Notes: generated by a model from the sequence alone, not told the origin. A stretch of 64,000 nucleotides of DNA from Gnetum montanum (GCA_015680685.1 MNCI01005943.1:1-64000), one strand, 5' to 3'. Shown: positions 1 through 11,615, numbered from the stretch's first letter. Program-made: numbers and translations.

Positions 1-289
1 AACAAGGCCCCATGCCTTGCATGGGTGAAAGTTGGCCTCAACAGTCACTTAGTTACCTCTCTCCTTCCCTCCTAGCGCAGGACATGAAAACATAAAAGCT
101 ATAAAAATCATATGCCTCAAGCTTACTTAACCATATAATCATGACATACAGCTTGGGAAGACAACAATCAACCAATCTGTCCTTGTTCTACAAGGGCGCA
201 TAAGCACTTAGTCCTTGGAATTCAACCAGATTATGCATGAAACGCTCGTATTCATATGGTTGAGTGTAGGTGTACCTCACCGCTCATCA
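1..289 (+). mobile_element. LTR tail, truncated by window start
   Basis: This is the 3' part of an LTR of the B/D type. It shares the R/U5 sequence near 60-130 (ACATAAAAGCTATAAAAATC) and the closing block around TGGTTGAGTGTAGG, and it ends in the family terminus CTCATCA at 289. What follows at 290 is not a primer binding site, so this is either the 3' LTR of an element to the left or a solo LTR. It abuts the antisense integrase remnant with no spacer. Confidence 0.8.
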
Positions 290-808
290 ACCTCAAATGT
301 TCCTATGGCTTCCAACTATCATTAGAATCCAAATGATGTTTCTAGTAGATCAAAAATTCTACTTTCATCTCAAGATCATGCCCAATGATCTTAAAATTTG
401 CAGTCCACTCTCTTACCTTGTATCAATTGAATACTAGACTATTTTTAAATTGAAATACCTCTTTTTGAATAAGAAAACTCATTCCACAAGGATTTCAACA
501 TGCTCACATGAAAAACTGTATGGACTTGGTTCATATTGATAGGCAGCTATACCTTATATCTTATCAGGTTGACCTTATTAACAATTCAAAAGGGCCATCA
601 TATTGCTGCATCAAGTTGGAGGTGATACCCTACTTTGGTTTAAATTGAAGAGAATCTAATTTCAAGAAGACCCAATTCGCAACGCTAAATTCATGGTGTT
701 GGCAGTTCAAATCTACATATTTTTTTCATAGGTTACATATGATAGCACTTTCTAGTAATATTATATATAATCAGTCTCATCATCCTCTCTCCACGTATGT
801 CATACATT
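290..808 (-). pseudogene. Ty3/Gypsy integrase C-terminal remnant (GPF module)
   Basis: Read on the minus strand, this encodes broken pieces of a Ty3/Gypsy integrase C-terminus. A Y-D-G-P-F segment lies near 590, and a fragment matching the family's H-x-V-F-H-V-S segment lies near 500-520. Frameshifts separate the pieces. It aligns over its whole length with 47260-47783, where the reading is cleaner. It is not from the Athila-like elements that fill the window, whose integrase C-terminus reads differently; a chromovirus or other Gypsy lineage is likely, but no chromodomain is visible. Confidence 0.7.
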
Positions 809-966
809 GCAGTTACTGATCTAATCTGATTAACTTGCTGCAAATGTTCATCTAACAGTACATTTCCAGTGTCCAATAGCTGTCTAGGATGTACAAAGAT
901 TCAGTTTCAGTTTTAACATTAATGCATCCATTCATACATGGAAATTGGGATTGTGTAATTAATCAG
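809..966 (+). other. Probable intron 3 remnant of the peroxidase gene
   Basis: No coding signal is seen. The stretch is T-rich near its end and closes with TTAATCAG immediately before the peroxidase exon, a good plant 3' splice site. I infer that it is the remnant of the last intron. Exons 1-3 are not visible upstream, where the LTR and integrase remnants lie. Confidence 0.5.
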
Positions 967-1342
967 GGGCACATACGATAGGGCAAGCGCAGTACACAGA
1001 TCGCACACATACAATGACAGCAACATCGATTGATCGTACGCAACGTCGTTGAATGGCAACTGCCCATTCTCGGGTGGTGATACAAATCTCTCCTTTGGAC
1101 TACTGATCACCCACGCTGTTCAACAATTATTACGCAAAAACTTGGTGGCATTCAAAGGCTTGTTGCACTCAGACCAGCAGCTCTACCACCATGGCTCTGC
1201 CGATTCCACTATGAAATTGTACAGCGCCAACCAAAGATTATTCTTCAACGACTTTGTCTCTGCCATGATCAGCATGGGCAACATCAATCCTCTTACCGGC
1301 ACCAAAGGAGAAATCCACAGCAACTACAGAAAAGTCAACCAA
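967..1342 (+). pseudogene. Class III peroxidase, last exon (broken)
   Basis: This is the last exon of a plant secretory (class III) haem peroxidase. The order of motifs is diagnostic: GAHTIGQA with the proximal haem-binding His, then YNDSNID, GNCPFSGGDTNLS, NLVAFKGLLHSDQQL and the carboxy end INPLTGTKGEIHSNYRKVN. The reading frame breaks near 1005-1010, near 1095 and in the A-run near 1135. TGA codons interrupt it at about 1031 and about 1107. The Cys after GQA-x and the Cys near the end are both Tyr, so conserved disulphides are lost. The usual stop after VN reads CAA at 1340. An AATAAA lies at 1433. Exons 1-3 are absent, so this is a dead gene fragment. Confidence 0.88.
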
Positions 1343-1724
1343 ACATTTTGTTTTGCTTCTACCATCTTGCCTTTGCTTTCATTTAATTTGATTTTCGTTT
1401 TGGATTGTGGCCCAAACAAAGTTAATTGAAAAAATAAAGAGTTGTTATGTGGTCTTTCTTTCGCTGTTGCTTATTTGCAATGAATTCAATAAGCTCTTTA
1501 CTGCAGGTTGGAGGTACAAGTTTTTTATTCGGTAATTTTATTTTATGTTATTTTTTAAAGGCTCGTTACTAAGCTATATTTTTTGCCAGGTCGTTAACCA
1601 CATGTCTCTCTTTATAAGCCCATATAGATCGGTAGAACTCATCTACATCATCGTAGTAGTGTTGTAAACGGTTTGGAAGCTCTTTTACAGCCCAGCAACA
1701 CATCTGTCTTTTCTACAGCGGTTC
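1343..1724 (+). other. Peroxidase 3' flank
   Basis: No gene is seen. The sequence is T-rich, with a possible polyadenylation signal AATAAA at 1433-1438 and a second T-rich stretch near 1520-1560. It probably represents the old 3' UTR and downstream sequence of the peroxidase fragment. Confidence 0.45.
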
Positions 1725-2153
1725 TTTTAAGGACATCTATGGGGTTCATCTACGTAAATGATTAATAGATTTTTTTTCTTTGATGTGGAGGAAGTACATG
1801 GTAACAGGAATATTGGGATTGTTAGAATTATTAATAGCTCAACTTTAGCAGCTCCAGTGACAAACCATTTTAAGGACATCTATGGGGTTCATCTACGTAA
1901 ATGATTAATAGATTTTTTTTCTTTGATGTGGAGGAAGTACATGGTAACAGGAATATTGGGATTGTTAGAATTATTAATAGCTCAACTTTAGCAGCTCCAG
2001 TGACAAACCATTTTAAGGACATCTATGGGGTTCATCTACGTAAATGATTAATAGATTTTTTTTCTTTGATGTGGAGGAAGTACATGGTAACAGGAATATT
2101 GGGATTGTTAGAATTATTAATAGCTCAACTTTAGCAGCTCCAGTGACAAACCA
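1725..2153 (+). repeat. 143-bp tandem repeat, three identical copies
   Basis: Three head-to-tail copies begin at 1725, 1868 and 2011, each starting TTTTAAGGACATCTATGGGG and ending CAGTGACAAACCA. By eye the copies are identical, including the run of eight T. A partial TTTTAAA follows at 2154. No reading frame or TE signature is recognised inside the unit. Confidence 0.95.
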
Positions 2154-3135
2154 TTTTAAAAATAGAGAGCTCTAAATTGCACAAGTTTATGAAGCACAAA
2201 AAAGTGTACGTGGTAATGAAGCTTAAAATAGCTGGTCTTTTGGCAGTATTTAAATGAAAAGAAATCATTTACATGTTTTTTAAAAGTACAAGTTTGTAAG
2301 ATCAAAGAAATCATTTAAATTTCTTTTTAAAAGCACAAGTTTGTGAGCTCATTCTTTTTGGTGATGTGGTCATCAAGCTTTATTAAAGAAAATCTATATA
2401 GGGCTTTCTTTCACATGTAAAGAATAAAAGGAGCAAGCGCTTAATATGCATAGAAGGGCAACCAATTAAAAATTTTAGGCATAGGTGTCTCTTGGTAGCA
2501 TCCTAGCAACACATTACTTTCCATACCATCCTTAAACCACCATAAAGAAGAGCTATTTTTTAAAAACTTTGCAAACTTAAAAAAGCTAAACATAAGTCAA
2601 AAAGAGATTTTATGCATGCTAAAAGTTTAAACGAATTAATAAGTTTGTATGGCTCATCACATCAAGTGGCTTTACACAAGTTCTGTCTATCTTTTTTTTT
2701 TTTTTTTAAGCTTCAGTATTTAATGCAACATCTTTATACAAAAAGCTTAAAAGCATATAGAAATAAAAGGAAAGAAAGTTATATTTTATTTAAAAAGGGG
2801 AGAAAAAACTCTTTCTAGAATTCTTAGCTCTTTATTCTAACTCATCATCTAAATGCAATAAAATTCATTTAGATGCAAAATAAAAATGTGTATCTTTACT
2901 TTTTAAAAAAGAGTATGCTTCTCAATATTGAAAAGTTATTTTTTAATAAAGTAGCAAAGCTAAACATGGAAGAAGAAAAGCTTTATATGTGTAGCTTTAT
3001 GTAGGCCATAGAAAAATAATAAAAATTAGTGATTTTCTTACTACAAGTCATCCAAATCTTCTTAGTGAAAAATGAAAGAGCAAATTATTTATTTTTAAAG
3101 CCCTTGCAAATTTTTTGTTTGTGAGGTTTGATAAG
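2154..3135. other. AT-rich DNA without recognised gene
   Basis: I see no coding region here. There is a local imperfect duplication at about 2262-2350 (GAAATCATTTA...AAAAGTACAAGTTTGT, then GAAATCATTTA...AAAAGCACAAGTTTGT) and a T-run at about 2691-2708. The short ORFs match nothing I know. Confidence 0.6.
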
Positions 3136-3310
3136 TGATGAGAGTTCCCTACACACAACCATACAAATCACAAGCATACAGATGCAACTACATCATAATT
3201 CATGGATGAAACAATATGCACATTAGTGTGCTAATATTAAGTTCATAATCATTATCTTCTTACAAGCGTTAGTGAGAATCAAGATGTATGATTTAATTTT
3301 TAGTAAGTAA
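3136..3310 (-). mobile_element. Reversed LTR tail, interrupted by element E
   Basis: Read on the minus strand, this ends in TTTGTATGGTTGTGTGTAGG followed by CTCATCA. That is the terminal U5 block of this LTR family and is closest to the element C LTR (ATTTGTATGGTTGTGTGTAG near 56200). Element E's 5' LTR starts at 3311, so E apparently inserted into this older LTR. The other half is not found in the window. Confidence 0.65.
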
Positions 3311-3911
3311 TGAAGTCTCAATAAGTTAGTTGCATCAACACATATACATAGACATAGCATCATCAATGCAACTTTGTTGATGCATCCTTGGATGTGTTGG
3401 CACATATGCATCAACACTGATCCTCTTGAAATCTATATAAATACACACACTAATCGCATTTAAAGCATCTTTGGTCATTCTTCTAGCAAAGCTCTTATAG
3501 TTTTCTTCCATAGGACTTAGTGAAGTTTCCCTCTAACCACCCATAGTATGGATTGCATTAGTTGCACAAAGTTTTATTCAAGTGTAAGATGTACCTAAAC
3601 ATAGTTACATAATGGAAATAAAATTGAGAATTTCTTTTCTACATTGTAGCACTTAGATTAGCATTTAGTTTCCTTATGAGCATCTTACTTTACATGAAAT
3701 TTACTTTTCTGTACTCAAGAATATAATATTTTATTTCATTGTAACATGAGTACATCCATGTTTTGTATAATATAATAACACTTGGTAATCTTAGTAGTGA
3801 ATAATTAATATGCCCAGTAGTAAATACTTGGTAACCCAACGACACTAGTATAAGTTTAGGATGTATATAGAAAGTGGGAAGAGATACTCTACATTTAGAA
3901 TAGTTAGTCAT
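3311..3911 (+). mobile_element. Element E 5' LTR, first part
   Basis: It starts TGAAGTCTCAATAAG, matching the 3' LTR start at 43462 (TGAAGTCTCAATAAATG). A TATA box (CTATATAAATAC) lies near 3432. The sequence runs parallel to 43462-44048 and breaks at AGTTAGTCAT (3911), exactly where element A begins. The rest of the LTR resumes at 12525. Confidence 0.88.
3907..3911. repeat. Target site duplication, left of element A (GTCAT)
   Basis: GTCAT here pairs with GTTAT at 12520-12524; the one difference is a C-to-T change. The uninterrupted LTR at 44039-44048 reads GTTAGTCATTGATTAG, which confirms the pre-insertion site. Confidence 0.88.
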
Positions 3912-4815
3912 TAATGAATCGTGATTCATCAGGCTGCAATATTGGATTCCCGATATTGGATCCATGTTATTGGGTACGCAATATCGTAGCCCAATAACGA
4001 TATCGGATACATGATATCGTGGTTCCTGTGTGGGCCTATCAATACACATGTAGGCACACAGGAAGAGTCAGTTTTTTAGTAAGTTTTTAGGAGTCTAGGA
4101 AGTTGGTATTAGAGTAGGATCTTTTTGTCATTTTTCCTCTCAACCCTCTCTTCCAATGCATGCCTGCAGTGTGGTGATTGTAATTGTACAGCATCATTTA
4201 TTCAAGTGTGACATACTTGGACACACACATGACTAGAAATAAAGATCGAGATTACTTCATCATTGCAGCATTGACTTAGTTTAATTATTTAATTGTTATT
4301 GTTATCTATTAATTTCGTAGTTAATATTCCTTCACCCTAAACTCCTTAAACACAGAATGAGTACAACTTAATCACAAGCATTTAAGTGTGACTACTTGGT
4401 AACCCAGTAGTGTACCTAGGATTTATGCTTAGTAATCCTAGTGGTAGTCATGCACGAGGTCCAAGATGTGTACGGATGATTAAGGAATAGATGCTCATCA
4501 CACTTAGGCTAGTTTAAATTCTCTCCCCCTATTTCCTCTTAGCATAACTCTCTCTCCCTTTTTCCCCTAGCTTAGCTAAGATTATTTTCTATTGCCTCCA
4601 GGAGTAGCATTAGTTTAGGAACACATGATACACCTCGCTATGGACTAAACCATATGTGACAAAGCAAATACTAGTCTAGGTGGGAAGACAGTGAACTATG
4701 ATCAATGAGTAACTATCTAGATACCACAACTAGCCCATCTGTAGAGTTTGACCAGATCATGCATGAAACGCTCATATTCGTATGGTTGAGTGTAGGGGTA
4801 CCTCACCACTCATCA
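3912..4815 (+). mobile_element. Element A 5' LTR
   Basis: It starts TAATGAATCG (probably once TGATGAATCG) and ends CACTCATCA. The U3 region carries GATATC-type palindromes near 3990-4020. The TATA box is damaged here (CCTATCAATACAC); the 3' LTR keeps CCTATAAATACAC. Its length, 904 bp, equals that of the 3' LTR. Confidence 0.92.
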
Positions 4816-4816
4816 T

Positions 4817-4834
4817 TGGCATCATTGCCAAGGA
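4817..4834 (+). other. Primer binding site, tRNA-Asp type (element A)
   Basis: TGGCATCATTGCCAAGGA begins one base after the LTR. It is a decayed form of TGGCGCCGTTGCCGGGGA, the complement of the plant tRNA-Asp 3' end used by Athila elements. All its changes are transitions. Confidence 0.82.
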
Positions 4835-5109
4835 TGGTGCTAATTATTTAGATTAGTTACATCATACAAGATCATTGTAACAAAGTATTCACAATACATA
4901 TTTTAGAAAAGAAATTAATCTTAATTAAGTCACACATAAATTCACACACAATGTCTCTCTCACAAGACTATGATAACACAACAATGAGTAAGGCAATTCA
5001 TTGGAGAACCAACAAATTATATGATGAAGAAGATGAAGTTTGGAGTACTTAATTTGATGTAGGGGTCTCCTATACACATAAACGAAGACAACATCATCCC
5101 AACTCATGA
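4835..5109 (+). other. Element A leader and lost gag amino end
   Basis: The sequence is AT-rich and resembles the leader of the other copies. No clear gag start is left; the amino-terminal gag domain seen in B, D and F is not recognisable here. Confidence 0.5.
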
Positions 5110-6924
5110 ATGCATAACGTACCTCGTGACGATGAACCCCTACTGGCCACTACAAGCCTAACACAAATACAAGAGCTGTTCAAATATCCCGCATGCATCG
5201 TAAGGAAATTCGTCTACCCAGGCTTGACTTAAAAAACTTTCTCAAATTCTCAGGAGGCTATGAATTAGATCCACAACAATATTTACAAGCCTTCTATGAT
5301 GCCTATGCATGGAATAACATTGATAATGGATGGAAAAAATTTAAGCTCTTTCCTATGACACTCGTTGGCCATGTAAAAGTGTGGTATAGGTCGTTAAAAC
5401 CAAAATCAATCCAACATTGGCCAACAATGGTAGAACTATTCAATGAAAGATATCAAACTTGTGCAAGAATGTCAGCCCTGAGGAGACAAATTCAAGAGTG
5501 GAAACATGTACAACATGAACCCTTGGACATGGCCTTAGAAAGATATTATGCATTATTAAGCAACTTCTTAGGCCATGGGTTCTTCGAGGAAAGGCTAATG
5601 TATCACATCATAGATGGGCTCCGTAATGAAATAAGGGAAACCCTAGGGACGTATGACCGAGGTCAACTATATGAGCTATGAACCCACCAACTGAAAGAGC
5701 TTATTAAGTAGGTAGCAAAAGAAGAAGGGAAGTTAGCTAAATGGGAGAATGTTGAGAAATCTCAACATGCCCAAAAATCAACAAGGGCTCATGAATATGA
5801 AGAGGAGAAATCAACTCACCTCAAGGAGGTGGAACCATCTTTACCAACACTATAATCATTGGATGAAATTGAGGCAAAGACCAATAAGATGATGGAATGG
5901 ATGCATAGAAAATGTGGATAATATGCCAACATTATTGGAGCTAGAGTCATGAAGAACCAATAAGCATGACAAAATACCCTTGGACAATTGAAAAGAAGGG
6001 TAGAAGAGAATAAGAGCTCAACTGTCAATCATACATATCAATGCAACATTTGCCTTTATGATCATCCCAAGGGCCAATGTCCAATCTTGTAACATTTACA
6101 AGAGCATTGGGGAAGGGTGTTACACCCAGAGTTTGTACAGAGATATTGTGTTCGATCACAGTGGCAACAATTCTAATCATGGGGGAGGCCACCCTTCATA
6201 CCATCTGAACCTAAGTGCTTATCAAGTTCAACATCCTATTTCCCCAACTGGGTCAACATACTCTATCTCAACATATTATTATTATTCTCCTCAATACTAT
6301 CAACCCATATCCTCTCCAACACAACCACCACCTTGGATACATTACACTTCTTCTCAATTTCAACATTCTCATCCTTTACCTCCTTCTACATCGCGACCAA
6401 TTGTTACCAAGGGATTTTCATCACAGCATCAACCCACGAATGTTACTTGTGTTTCTACTGTCAATAGTAGTGGGAATCCTCCACAACATCATAGGCATCC
6501 CTTCTTTAGACATGACTATAGAAAGGGACACCACAGTTTAGAAACCACTACATCCCCCAACACAGCACAAGTCCAACATTGTGGTGCATCTTCCTCTTCA
6601 AACCCAATGCCTCATGTTACCTTGTTAGGACCACCACTCAATACTCCAACAACCATACAGCCCAATGAATATAGCCACACAGGGAGACATGTTGATCCTT
6701 GCATACTATCTTACGGTCACAAGTACCATAGTGGGTCAACTCCTTATAAATTAACCACATCTTATAACTTGCCCCACTATGTCAACTCTAATCAAGTGTG
6801 TGAACCACAATGGGGTAAGTATGATCGAGTCCCAACATTTCCAATGTGCAAGGATCCCAATTCTTCATTTATTAATCCTAGCCATGCTCAACTATGTAGT
6901 TGTGGGGGATACCCCCCATTCTAA
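5110..6924 (+). pseudogene. gag: gag of element A, broken
   Basis: This is the capsid/nucleocapsid precursor that would package element RNA. A D-D-E-P-L-L-A-T segment near 5132 precedes a frameshift. The open stretch 5193-5681 carries the retrotransposon gag core (GGYELDPQQYLQAF, VWYRSL, HWPTMVELFNERYQ, HEPLDMALERYYAL, DGLRNEIRETLGTY). A TGA at 5679 and several TAG/TAA codons follow. A zinc knuckle C-x2-C-x3-H-x4-C lies at 6042-6080. The Pro/His/Tyr-rich tail is open in another frame from 6058 to 6924. Most stops look like CAG, CAA or CGA codons turned to TAG, TAA or TGA. No protease follows. Confidence 0.88.
6042..6080 (+). other. Compact zinc knuckle of gag (element A)
   Basis: The motif reads CNICLYDHPKGQC, spacing C-x2-C-x3-H-x4-C. 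The canonical retroviral knuckle is C-x2-C-x4-H-x4-C. Related copies in B, D and F read C(E/D)ICQY(D/E)HPKGC. Confidence 0.8.
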
Positions 6925-8651
6925 TAACAAGTAGGATTAATAAATATTTTTCATTTTCTTTAATTTTAAAATATTTTTTTCAGTTTTTCACTTTTTATCT
7001 TATTGTTTGATCTTTTTTCCTTTTTGCCTTTTTATCTTTTTATCTTTTTATAAGTAATCTCATCTAGGAATAAAACACTCATGTGACCATTGGTTGAGGT
7101 GTTATTCTATGCTATCAAGTCTCACTTGACTAATTATTTGGACAGTGAGTTCACAACATCCACTCCGTCATTCTATTAATAAGAGGTTCTACTTTGGGTA
7201 CAATGATACTCTTAATATCATTGAAACTTAAAAGTAATTTTGTGCTCATTATGCCCAAAGTGAAAAAGAATGGACCAAGAGGGAATGGTTAAGGTGTGAC
7301 ATCAAGGAGACTTGTTGATTCTCTTTGGTGATGTTTGTAGAAGTTACCATGTAGCTCGGTTGTACTAAGATCCTTGTAGATCTAATGAAAAATGGGAGTA
7401 AGAGTAATCAAAAGGCACTCAACTAGAAAAAATAATGCTATTCTAGGAGGTCCCACTAGAAAGACATGCACCCATGCTTGAAGGTAGGTAGCTTCTCTAG
7501 ATTAAGCATTCAAAAAACAAAAAATGTGTGTGTGCCAAAGAATCCACAAAAAAAAAAAAAAACATGTGTGCTGCAAAGCAAAAATCACTCCTCCCTTGAA
7601 CGAAACACCAAGTGACTGTACACCTTGCTATCATGATGCTCTTATGGTTTTCCATCATGGGATGAAACAATGCAATGTCACTAATTGGAGGAATGGACTT
7701 GTTCTTGATTTTGGAGCAACAGGCGAATGACACATTAATCATGTCCTACACTCAAGATTCATTGTGCCCTAGGTCAGTAACCTCATGTCCCAACCTATGT
7801 AGTCCCTTCTACGATTCACCTCACCTCGTTGTTTGTGTAATTGTGACTTGTGACTCAGGTAGCATGGGGATCATATCTCATTATGGTCAGATCTACATGT
7901 GTGTGTTTTGTGAGATCGGTGTGGATTACATTTAACCCTTCTAGTGCCTACAGACATTTTAAGGTGTGGTTACTCAAGGGCATTATAGGTTCGAACCTAC
8001 TTTGGGGAGGAACCACTTGCATAACCCTTGTAATTTGCACTTGCAACACATATTCCACACATCATCTTATATGATCTAAGTATTATCAACATTCTTCTTT
8101 CCCTTATCATCCTTTCAGATTAAACATTCCTATGAGCTAACACATGTCCTTTTTCCTCCTACTCTTCATGATTTTCATTGATAGATTTTACACCATTATA
8201 CTCTTTGTGCTTTCAGGACTAGTTTGTATTACCCTGGACCCCTTTACATTGACCTACACNGTTTTTCAAATTTTCTTCTACGATTTGCAATTACACATCT
8301 CTTGCTTCAATAACCATAACTTGCTCGTTGGTGCTCTAATTTTCATTTCGTCTAAACCTACTTGAACCTGGACTGTTCAGCTTAGTCGTGGGGGAGGGGT
8401 ACACACTGAATTGTTTATAAATTTTTTGAAATTCGTCATCGCCTGAAGGACACTATAAAGGTAATTGGTTATAAAAATAATACAAGTGTGCCAAAAAAAA
8501 TTTCATCTCCTCATCTATACTGAGAAAATAAACTCTAAAACCACCAAAGAAAAGTGGACCAAATATTAAAATATTTTTGGGACATTTCCATAAAAATTAA
8601 GGCAAGAATTAAGGTATAACCTTACTAATGATTGGCCTCGTGTGATTGCAG
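6925..8651 (+). other. Element A non-coding spacer
   Basis: No ORF is supported. The spacer starts with a T-rich block (6940-7055), as after pol in B, C, D and E. It carries blocks shared with the other elements: AAGGTGTGACATCAAGGAGA near 7290 and CTTTGGGGAGGAACCACTTG near 8001. An A-run lies at about 7548-7563 and one N at 8260. A purine block with TTAGTCGTGGGGGAGG lies at 8382-8397. Confidence 0.75.
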
Positions 8652-11424
8652 ATGGTCCCAAAGCAAGGACAACAAGAAGGTCCCTTTCAAGGTGCATCTC
8701 AGCAACCTAGGAGAGGTAAAGAACAAGTGCCTATTGAACAACATGTAGAGCAAGAGGAGAAATTGTTCAGTATCCATCAAGAAGGCCCTACCACTGTACA
8801 ATTAGGATAGGCAGAAGGAGGAGCTACTACAGTGCTTGAATAGGGGCAACACCTCATGTTACCCCCAAAATGTGTCCAGACCATCCATGAAAGGTCCACA
8901 TCAGCTTCAGTGATCGTGGAATTGAAGTTCAGACCTTTCACAGAATTTTCTTTTGAGGTTGTTAGGGACCACCTCAAAGGATTCCCATTATGGCCTATCC
9001 TATTTGAAAGTAGTGCCTAGTACTTAGGAGAAACATACCATTTTTGGCACAATAAAGAAGAAGGCACCATAGTTGATATCTGTGGTGTGTCTGTTGATTT
9101 TTCCATCAAATCCATTTCAGAAGTGTTAAACCTTTCGAACATAGGGCCAAAGGTTGCTCATCTATCCACTCGCTTTGATGTTGATGTGTGAATGGTTTGG
9201 TTAGACAAGGCATATGGTAAGGAAGATAAGGCCTATGGAGAGTTGATGTTGGAAGAGAAGATATACTTTAAAATTGGAACTTATCATATCTTTTTCACAA
9301 AAGGATTAAACCGAATTTCAACATATGTATCAAGAGGAAGTGCAATATTGATGGGAAAGGTTAATGCTAACCTGCCTCATCTATATTTCATGGAAATCTT
9401 AAGGTAATTTGAAGAACACAAGATAGGGATGTTTGTGATGCCCTTCTCTTGTCTCATTAGGAAGCTATGCAAGCGTGCTAAGATTCGAGGATACACTAAT
9501 GATGTCCTTAGGAGAGCCAAAAATTCTTTGTATGCCGAACTACTGAAGCCACTAGCCATAAGGAAAAGTGCTGATAAGATGTTGGGGCCAGAACAAGAGC
9601 AAGAACAAACGATGGGGCCCACTACAACTCAACTTACAAGGCCCAATCAACAATAAGAAGTAGCACCTAGCATGAGCTAATGAGATCAACCACCACCACT
9701 GTGATAGGATTACTGACCATCGATGAGCCATCTCAAGGCCATCGCTGAGACGGTCAATTAGGAAAGTCGTGATGATGCAAATTTCTTCCACATCATGAAC
9801 AATACCATATGGTCCACTATCTCTATAGATAGCTCACAGGCTAAGGTGTCCATTCAAAAAAGAGGAGGGGAGACTTATTGGTTGCAATAGATTTCAAAGA
9901 ATGTTGCATCCTTTTAGGTGCAGTTGGAGATTGGTGAAGGGGGCCACAGTGATGGTCATGTAGCAATAGGATGTAGCGGGAGCCACCAAGGTGGTCACAG
10001 ACCACATCAAGAAATCTTTTAAAGTCTCTGTTGTACCATCGATAGATTTCATAGGAGCACAGGATGCTCAAACTTTGGCTGGTTCCTCAATGACTTCTAC
10101 AAAACATGAGGATGTGCTTGATTGATTGCTGCAAATAGGACAAGTGATGACATCCTTGTTTGACATCCCATAGGATGTTATGGTAGCATAATCAGACCTG
10201 ATCTCAACTAAAGAAAATATGGTCATGATAGAGATAAGGGTTGAGCATGTAGAAGTGGAAGTGGCAAGACTATAAGAAAGACTTGTAACCCTGCAATCCA
10301 CATAGCGGGATCCCTCTCAATTCATTCTCGTAGACCAGTTGGACACCTTCAAGACTGGGCAACTCAACAAATTGTTGGTGGAAAATAAAAGGGTGGTGGA
10401 GGAAAAAGAGAAGGCCAACTGGGATGCCTCCAAGGCATAAGCACAAACTTACGTGCATGCCAAGGCACTCAAGGCCTTATAAGAAGAAAATAAATAGCTT
10501 GTTGTTGATAATCTTAAGTTGACCTCTCTGCAAAAACAAAAGAACATTCTTGAAGAAAATTTTCAGCAACTACGAGAACAGTTGATCAGGGTCAACTAGG
10601 ACATGAACCATTTGGCCAAATAAAATCGAACCCGCCCAATGGAGGTATGTGCCATTTGTTAGAAGATGGCCATTGAAATAAGCACATGGTAGAACGAGGC
10701 CAAGAAGCACACAAAATTAAAGGAGCATTTTCGAGACTAGGTGGGAATGTACAAGCAAATCATCAAGAAGGAGATCCATATGGCCAAGGCCCACATCAAT
10801 GCTTTCAGTGCTCAACACACTGATTGGTAGGCCATATTGGATACATATGCATTTGTCCACTAGGTAGAACTTAAAAGCTAGGACCTACAGATTCACGATC
10901 TCACAAAGTACATGGAGTTGGAAAATCTACGATATGCCAATCTAGCCATGTTGATAGCAAGGCATCCAAGGATAGAGCTCGAGGGGCAGGTAGCTACCAC
11001 CTATGCTGAGTATGAAGTAGAATTTGCAAAACACAAGAAAAAATTGCAGAAGATGGAAGTCACAAATTCTGAATTGGAGATGGTTAAAGCAAGCTACCAA
11101 GGATAAAAATATGTTGCAACAGACTTGGCTCGATGGCTTATAGATTTTCAAGAGTATAGGGACAAAGCCAGAGCCTACGAAGAGGAAAGATAGTTGTTTG
11201 TTGCTTGGTACATCAAAGCAAATCGAATGTTTCCGCAACTACCATGCCCATGGGAGGTGCCGAATCCATCAAACATTGGAGCATCAGCATGGACAACACA
11301 GGATCCCTTAATTGAAGAGGAAAAGCTCTAGGCACTATTTCAACATTATCAAATCCAAAACCCTGGAGCACAAGACAAGGGGAAGCAACCCATGGAGGAA
11401 CCACTGCCACTTGGAACCACATGA
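8652..11424 (+). pseudogene. ORF3 of element A, coiled-coil protein of unknown function, broken
   Basis: This is a large accessory reading frame of about 920 codons between the pol position and the polypurine tract, where Athila elements carry an env-like ORF. The ATG at 8652 follows a splice-acceptor-like ATTGCAG. The first third looks globular (VVRDHLKGFPLWPILFES, GETYHFWHN, YFKIGTYHIFF, FVMPFSCLIRKLCKR). From about 10100 to 11250 it is Glu/Lys/Gln-rich with heptad-like spacing, typical of coiled coil (NEAKKHTKLKEHFRD, YAEYEVEFAKHKKKLQKMEV). It ends EEPLPLGTT then TGA at 11422. At least one frameshift (near 9680-10050) and many TAG codons break it. I see no signal peptide or membrane segment. 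Copies occur in F, E, J and H. It may be distantly related to the plant-transposon-associated domains found after pol in some Gypsy elements, but this is unproven. Confidence 0.8.
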
Positions 11425-11599
11425 GTTCCGCAAGATCTTGTAATTTTGTGATTTTGCATTTTTTGTGTTGTGTCCCAATTTTTTTTATTAAGTTCTCCAC
11501 TGTGGCATGAATACATTCCTTGTCATTCAATAATCCCATACCTATCCACTATGTAATCAATGGGGCTTCTTCTCATTTTGACTTGAGGACGAGTTTTCA

Positions 11600-11615
11600 T
11601 TTAGTCATTGGGGTA
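11600..11615 (+). other. Polypurine tract, element A
   Basis: TTTAGTCATTGGGGTA directly precedes the 3' LTR at 11616. The upstream block GAGGACGAGTTTTCA is nearly identical before the LTRs of B, C and F. Confidence 0.85.

Noticed and set aside
290-808. Chromodomain in the antisense integrase remnant
   Set aside because: The sequence after the H-V-S-x-L segment is too broken to show chromodomain motifs; the lineage is left open.
1725-2153. CRISPR-like array
   Set aside because: It consists of contiguous 143-bp repeats without spacers, in plant DNA.
4817-4834. tRNA gene
   Set aside because: Only the 18-base complement of a tRNA 3' end is present, which is a primer binding site.
6215-6541. 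Second ORF overlapping the gag tail of element A
   Set aside because: It is a shadow frame of the Pro/His/Tyr-rich gag tail (6058-6924), with leucine/isoleucine-rich content typical of a shifted frame.
8652-11424. Calling ORF3 an envelope gene because of its position
   Set aside because: No signal peptide, transmembrane segment or furin-like site is visible; it is largely coiled coil. It is kept as unknown.
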